From NCBI GenBank assembly GCA_019009955.1, contig CM032228.1:95159001-95223000 (forward strand): a DNA stretch of 64,000 nt, read 5' to 3'. Positions 60,052 to 64,000 of the stretch are shown here, piece after piece (the stretch's first letter is position 1; each line of letters opens with the position of its first letter). The position numbers were made by a program, and so were the translations under genes. The stretch is from Riptortus pedestris (Eukaryota > Arthropoda > Insecta > Hemiptera > Alydidae). A model generated the notes under the pieces. The model saw only the letters and a list, made by a program, of their open reading frames with translations. It ran no database searches and was not told the origin of the DNA.

Positions 60052-62274
60052 TAATAAACATTATGCCGCTAACTGGTTGATATTGGAGGGTGGGAGGCTA
60101 CAGCTATGCAATACGTTTTGAACAATTCTTATACGATTGTTACTTCGAATTCACATAATTATAATAAAAATAGTTGATTCTTAAAATATATCACAAAACT
60201 TGTGATTGTGAGATTTAGTTTAATGCAGGTGCAACTCACAAAGAATTTTATATGGACATCACATGGCTTCCGTGATCCTCTAATAAATAAATATATAAAA
60301 TGTTTAGGCACACTTCATTTGCAATTATTTCATACCAAAAGGAACATTCGCCACTCTAATACAGTGGATCAAAAAATGCATAGTACCTAATATACAGATA
60401 TATGAAACAAAAAAAGTTTTATAATTATTCTATATCGTTGACTAAGTACGGACAAGTTTACAATATTCTATAAATTTAAAAAATGGGTGACCAACTAGAG
60501 AATTCGCCAGTACAGTTTGTAGAATTTCATTTGTCTAAGGTTAATCGTTTCTGAATTTTACGGTATATGTACAGGCGTCACGCCGAGACCAGCCAAATTG
60601 GGTCCGTGGAAGGGAGGGGGTCTAAAAGGATAATTCCGTTGAAATCGGATATCAGAAATTTCACTCTATTACAAAACTTCCTTAAAGCAAGTAAAGCATT
60701 AATACATAAATTAATGTTTTTTGTTTTCACTTAATCTGACAACTTTTTGCATCAAAATTAACCGGATATTCTTAATACTTACTAGATGAACATGATTGGC
60801 TCTATTAAATAACTTTTTCTGCTATGTGAGGTTGTATTTTCCAAAAAAAAACAAAAAAAAAAACTAATCGTGAAATAACCATTGATCCTATTCGAGTTAC
60901 CGAAAATGAGATCAGTTCTGATATAAATACATATGTCCATCTATATAAATAAATCCATAGTCTGATTTTCTCTTTAAATTCTCGGGGATCAATTTTTTTC
61001 ACGTTTTAGACTACGCATTCCTGTTGCCCACACGAGAATTTAGTCTGCTATCCACTACTATAGCTTTACCAAGCATCCCAACGGCCTAACTCTCATCTTG
61101 ATTCTCACAACATTGTACACAAATTTTTAAATTTCCATGAATATATGTTACTGAACAGGTAATGAATTTCATCACCTTTGAAATATACATTCCCAATGTG
61201 GATTTTTTCCAGTTTTCAGATAGCAAAACTCTCCCATATTAATAATAATTATGACGGTAATCATCGAAGAAAAACTTATTTTTAATTTTAATTTTGACCA
61301 GCCAAAACAGCCGATGTAGTACATTGAATGACTTAGGAATTGGTGCAATGGGATAAATAAGTCGCTTGTAGAGGGAGAACGAATTACGCATGAATAAATA
61401 AAATGTAGGTTTGGCATGGCACCAGAACAGCAGGGAACAACGACGGCAGCAGGAAGCCTACGTCTACAGTAAAGGCTATATCTAAATGTAAAATATTCCA
61501 CCAATAATTAGTTGCTACTAAAAACGTTGTATAAAATCAATAGAATATAAAAATATATGAAATGTTGTGTTCTTAAAATAACTAAATACAAAATGTATTC
61601 TATATACACGGGAGAAGGTTATTAAGCATAACAATTTGTAAAAATATAAGAAAGCGTGTTTACCAAGGACTTATAATAGATTGGGGGGGGGGTTTAAAAC
61701 ATTACAAAAAATGAAATGTTTGACTGGGAGACCCCAGTTCTAATGTTGGAACGAAATGGAGGAATTTGACTGCTCTGGCTATAGTTTACTGACTTCTGCA
61801 AAATGATGAATTTTCAAAAATCTTAATAGATACGTATTCATCCAATATCTTATAAACTAACTTTCATGTTTCTATTGTTGAAAACAGCAGGTTAGAATCT
61901 ACAGGTACAACCAAATCACTTTATATGTTTAACCTATTTAGTGTGGGTCAAAGCTGCTACTAGCATATGAAATGAACTCACATGTATTGAGTAGAATACT
62001 CTAGGCTAGCAAATTCTTCAAGGATTCGGATTATCATGGAAAAATGTCAAGAGAAACTGTGGCCTGATTAAAAGATGTACTTCAAAATATTACCGGACAT
62101 TCTCTAAACTTGAACGCCCATTAATCAGCATATTACCTTACGAAGTTAATGGAATATGTCTTCGTTTAATTACATAGTTGTATTTTCCCCATGGTGCCAT
62201 GAGTCATTAAAATTTACCTTGGAAAGTGAAAAAGAGAAAACAATGTGCTACCTTGATCTTGAGATAGAGAGGGA
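60052..62274. other. No supported gene
   Basis: AT-rich upstream flank of the non-LTR element's 3' end. A G9-10 tract is at about 61682-61691. A 110-codon minus frame (61172-61504) has no recognisable domain. Confidence 0.55.
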
Positions 62275-64000
62275 TTTTTTTTTTTTTTTTTTTATCTGAG
62301 ATCCAGCTCTGCAATATTGATGGAAATAAGGTGGTGTGACCCACCGGGGGTAAGAAGAGATAGTTTCCCTTATACTGAACTAAGTTCCATTTAAAGGGGG
62401 GTGGTAATTGGTAATGGGTGTAATGGAACTAATAAAGGTGGGTGACCCGGTAGCTGGAGATACCGGGTGGGTTGTAAAGGATAGGAAGAAAGCGAAATAA
62501 GAAGGAAAGGGATACAAGGAGAGGAGGTAAGAAGAAAAAGAAGAAAGATGGCCGCTACAGCCAGTAAATAAACCTAAGAGCCGTTGTGAAACTGTTAAAG
62601 GGGGTAAGGGGCGCCCAAAAAATCTCCTAACCTAAACTAAACTAAACTTACAAAACTAAAATACCCTAAAACCTAAACCTAACTAAAACTACAGGGCTAT
62701 ATAATGATAGGGTGGTATATGGGGGATTAGCCCTGATTGTAATTGATAGTCCTGACCTCGGGCACTATGGGGGGATGGGTGTCAACAGCGGGTGAGATCC
62801 ACTAGGGGCTCATCGAGACCAACCTGTTGCCATCTCACCGGCTGTTGAGGAGGGGTTAGGGAGCGGTATAGGGGGTTGTCCATATATTGTAAGGAATCAA
62901 AAAATTTAATATGCCTGCGGGATATGGTGTGGGAAATGGGTTCGAGGGAGAGGGTATCGTGTATTACGTGGTTCTTGGCCCTTTGCAGGGACGTGTGGCG
63001 GACTATTTTGCGTACTATTCCGTTCTGGAATTTTTGGAGGATGTCCAGGGAGTTTTTGGTAAGGTAGCGGAGGATGGGGGAGCCGTAAAGGAGAGCGGGT
63101 TGAATGACGCCTTTAAGGATTAAAAGTTTAAGACGGAGGCTTAGGACTGGGGAGAGGAGAAGGTGGTTGAGGGAGTTAAATTTGTTCCGTAAGTAGTTCG
63201 TCCGTTTACGTACGTGAGTCGAGAATGTCAAGTGGTTGTCTAGGTCTATACCGAGGTAGGTTATGGAACGGGATACGGGAATGTCCTCGTCGTCCAGTGT
63301 GAAGGTGTCGGGGACAGGGGAATGTTTATGATATGTGAACACTAGGGCATCTGTCTTCCTAGGGTTCACATGGATGTTGATGGATCGGAGGTCATCAGCT
63401 ATGGCTTGACATGCTGATTCTGCCAGGGAGAGTGCACGGGATGCGTTGAGGGATGTGCTAACAATGGCTACATCGTCCGCATATGCAGCCACCTCAGTAC
63501 TTGGAAACCGTCGACTCACTACCTTTGCGGTGTATGCCGTGAAGAGGGTAGGAGAGAGCGGGGAACCCTGAGGTACCCCTACTCGGAGAGGACGGGATGA
63601 GGAAAGGGATTCGCCGACTCTCACTTGGAAAGTTCGGCCGTTGAGGAAGGAACTGAGCATGGCTAGGAGTTGGCTGGGGCAGCCATGCCCATTGAGGGTG
63701 TTAAGGAGTTCGGCACGGTCGACAGAATCAAAGGCCTGAGTGCAGTCTATGGAAATCATCGCTGTGACGACGTTCCTGCGGAGGTTGTTGGCAGTGTTAG
63801 CATATATACGGGCTAAGGGATGGAGGCAGCTGTGTTGGGGACGGAATCCGGACTGCTCGTGGGGAATGAGGGATTTCTCCTCACAGAAATCCACAAGATA
63901 CCGGAGGATTATACGTTCCAGTATCTTGGAGATGTGTGGGAGGAGGCTGATAGGACGGTAGTGGTCGGGAGAGGTGCCGTTTCTGGCGGGTTTTAGGAGT
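62275..64000 (-). mobile_element. Non-LTR retrotransposon, 3' part (Jockey-like)
   Basis: Covers the RT frame, a 3'UTR of about 490 bp (62294-62781) and a 19-nt A tail (T run 62275-62293 on the plus strand). The UTR holds a run of CTAAA/CCTAAA-like short repeats at about 62625-62690. No AATAAA is evident next to the tail. The 5' end and therefore the target-site duplication lie beyond the window. Confidence 0.88.
62782..64000 (-). CDS. Non-LTR retrotransposon reverse transcriptase (5'-partial, cut by window edge)
   Basis: C-terminal part of a non-LTR (LINE) polymerase that copies element RNA into DNA at a nicked target. The frame is open for 371 codons down to its stop and for 35 more codons to the window edge, so the true start (and any endonuclease domain) lies outside. 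Visible RT motifs: PISLLPHISKILERI beside the edge; SGFRPQHSC; MISIDCTQAFDSVD with the first catalytic Asp about residue 50 counted from position 63894; GVPQGSPLSP near residue 107; AYADD with the Asp pair at 140-141; ITYLGIDLDNHLTF near 211. The tail (LLYGSPI, then a LEPISHTISRRHIKFFDSL stretch) resembles the Jockey group. It is much more GC-rich than its surroundings and has no stops or frameshifts, suggesting recent insertion. It is followed by a 3'UTR and poly(A). Clade is an inference; RT identity is firm. Confidence 0.93.
   Translation of the reverse strand, partial: LLKPARNGTSPDHYRPISLLPHISKILERIILRYLVDFCEEKSLIPHEQSGFRPQHSCLHPLARIYANTANNLRRNVVTAMISIDCTQAFDSVDRAELLNTLNGHGCPSQLLAMLSSFLNGRTFQVRVGESLSSSRPLRVGVPQGSPLSPTLFTAYTAKVVSRRFPSTEVAAYADDVAIVSTSLNASRALSLAESACQAIADDLRSINIHVNPRKTDALVFTYHKHSPVPDTFTLDDEDIPVSRSITYLGIDLDNHLTFSTHVRKRTNYLRNKFNSLNHLLLSPVLSLRLKLLILKGVIQPALLYGSPILRYLTKNSLDILQKFQNGIVRKIVRHTSLQRAKNHVIHDTLSLEPISHTISRRHIKFFDSLQYMDNPLYRSLTPPQQPVRWQQVGLDEPLVDLTRC

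Noticed and set aside
62620..62695. Telomeric repeat array
   Set aside because: Units are irregular CTAAA/CCTAAA words inside a retrotransposon UTR and not an uninterrupted CCTAA array.
62876..63961. Plus-strand frames at 62876-63123 and 63740-63961
   Set aside because: Shadows of the minus-strand reverse transcriptase frame.
1..64000. CRISPR array or bacterial defence system
   Set aside because: The window is eukaryotic repeat DNA; no regularly spaced identical repeats with unique spacers. The spaced repeats in Helitrons (about 300 bp) and in the MITE at 3 kb are transposon structure.

Overview
This window is AT-rich eukaryotic DNA, most likely from an insect or another arthropod with a large repeat-filled genome. 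The call rests on repeat content: Helitron-type rolling-circle elements whose internal text (CGCATAAACGGCTGAACCGA-like) is common in insects, Helentron-like short elements with microsatellite cores, piggyBac-type TTAA elements, a tRNA-derived SINE family, a Gypsy LTR and non-LTR retrotransposons. The species cannot be named from sequence alone. No host protein-coding gene, rRNA or functional tRNA is supported. Most open frames are short, AT-driven or inside repeats. The only long intact coding region is a non-LTR reverse transcriptase at the right edge, minus strand, running off the window.

Layout. 0-17 kb: mostly unrecognised AT-rich sequence with a 581-bp piggyBac-type MITE (3.0-3.6 kb), a tRNA-like remnant (3.74 kb), a Helitron 3' end (5.6-5.8 kb), several SINEs (5.3, 10.0, 10.7, 15.2 kb) and (AT)n tracts. 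16-20.6 kb is a stack of nested insertions: a Helentron-like element whose (AT)n core holds a solo Gypsy LTR, the LTR itself holding an integrase fragment; then an unclassified repeat ('Rep-X') interrupted by a piggyBac-type element and by a second Helentron-like element. 20.6-31 kb: decayed reverse-transcriptase pieces (20.6 and 29.2-29.4 kb) and a Helitron inserted in the (AT)n core of a Helentron-like copy (24.5-26.1 kb). 31-36 kb: a second copy of the LTR, a 225-bp foldback repeat, and two head-to-tail Helitrons, one carrying a mariner-like MITE. 36-47 kb: a SINE at 37.4, the uninterrupted Rep-X copy at 39.7-40.6, four Helentron-like copies (41.1, 43.4, 45.2, 45.4), another SINE and a decayed RT. 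47-62 kb: sparse, with a perfect 136-bp palindrome (51.74-51.88 kb), a Helitron in (CA)n(TA)n (54.3-55.7 kb) and a Helentron-like copy (59.5 kb). 62.3-64 kb: the 3' part of a recent-looking non-LTR retrotransposon.

How the parts relate. The region is a record of insertions rather than a set of cooperating genes. (AT)n tracts act as repeated landing sites: Helitrons (which insert between A and T) and the LTR lie inside AT tracts, several of which belong to older Helentron-like elements. The short elements encode no transposase or helicase, so all depend on proteins made elsewhere. I found no new defence or enzymatic system. The most useful unexpected items are the perfect palindrome, the LTR with an internal integrase piece, the Helitrons built of about 300-bp repeat modules, and the Rep-X pair that gives empty-site evidence for two insertions. 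All similarity statements are by eye, without database searches.
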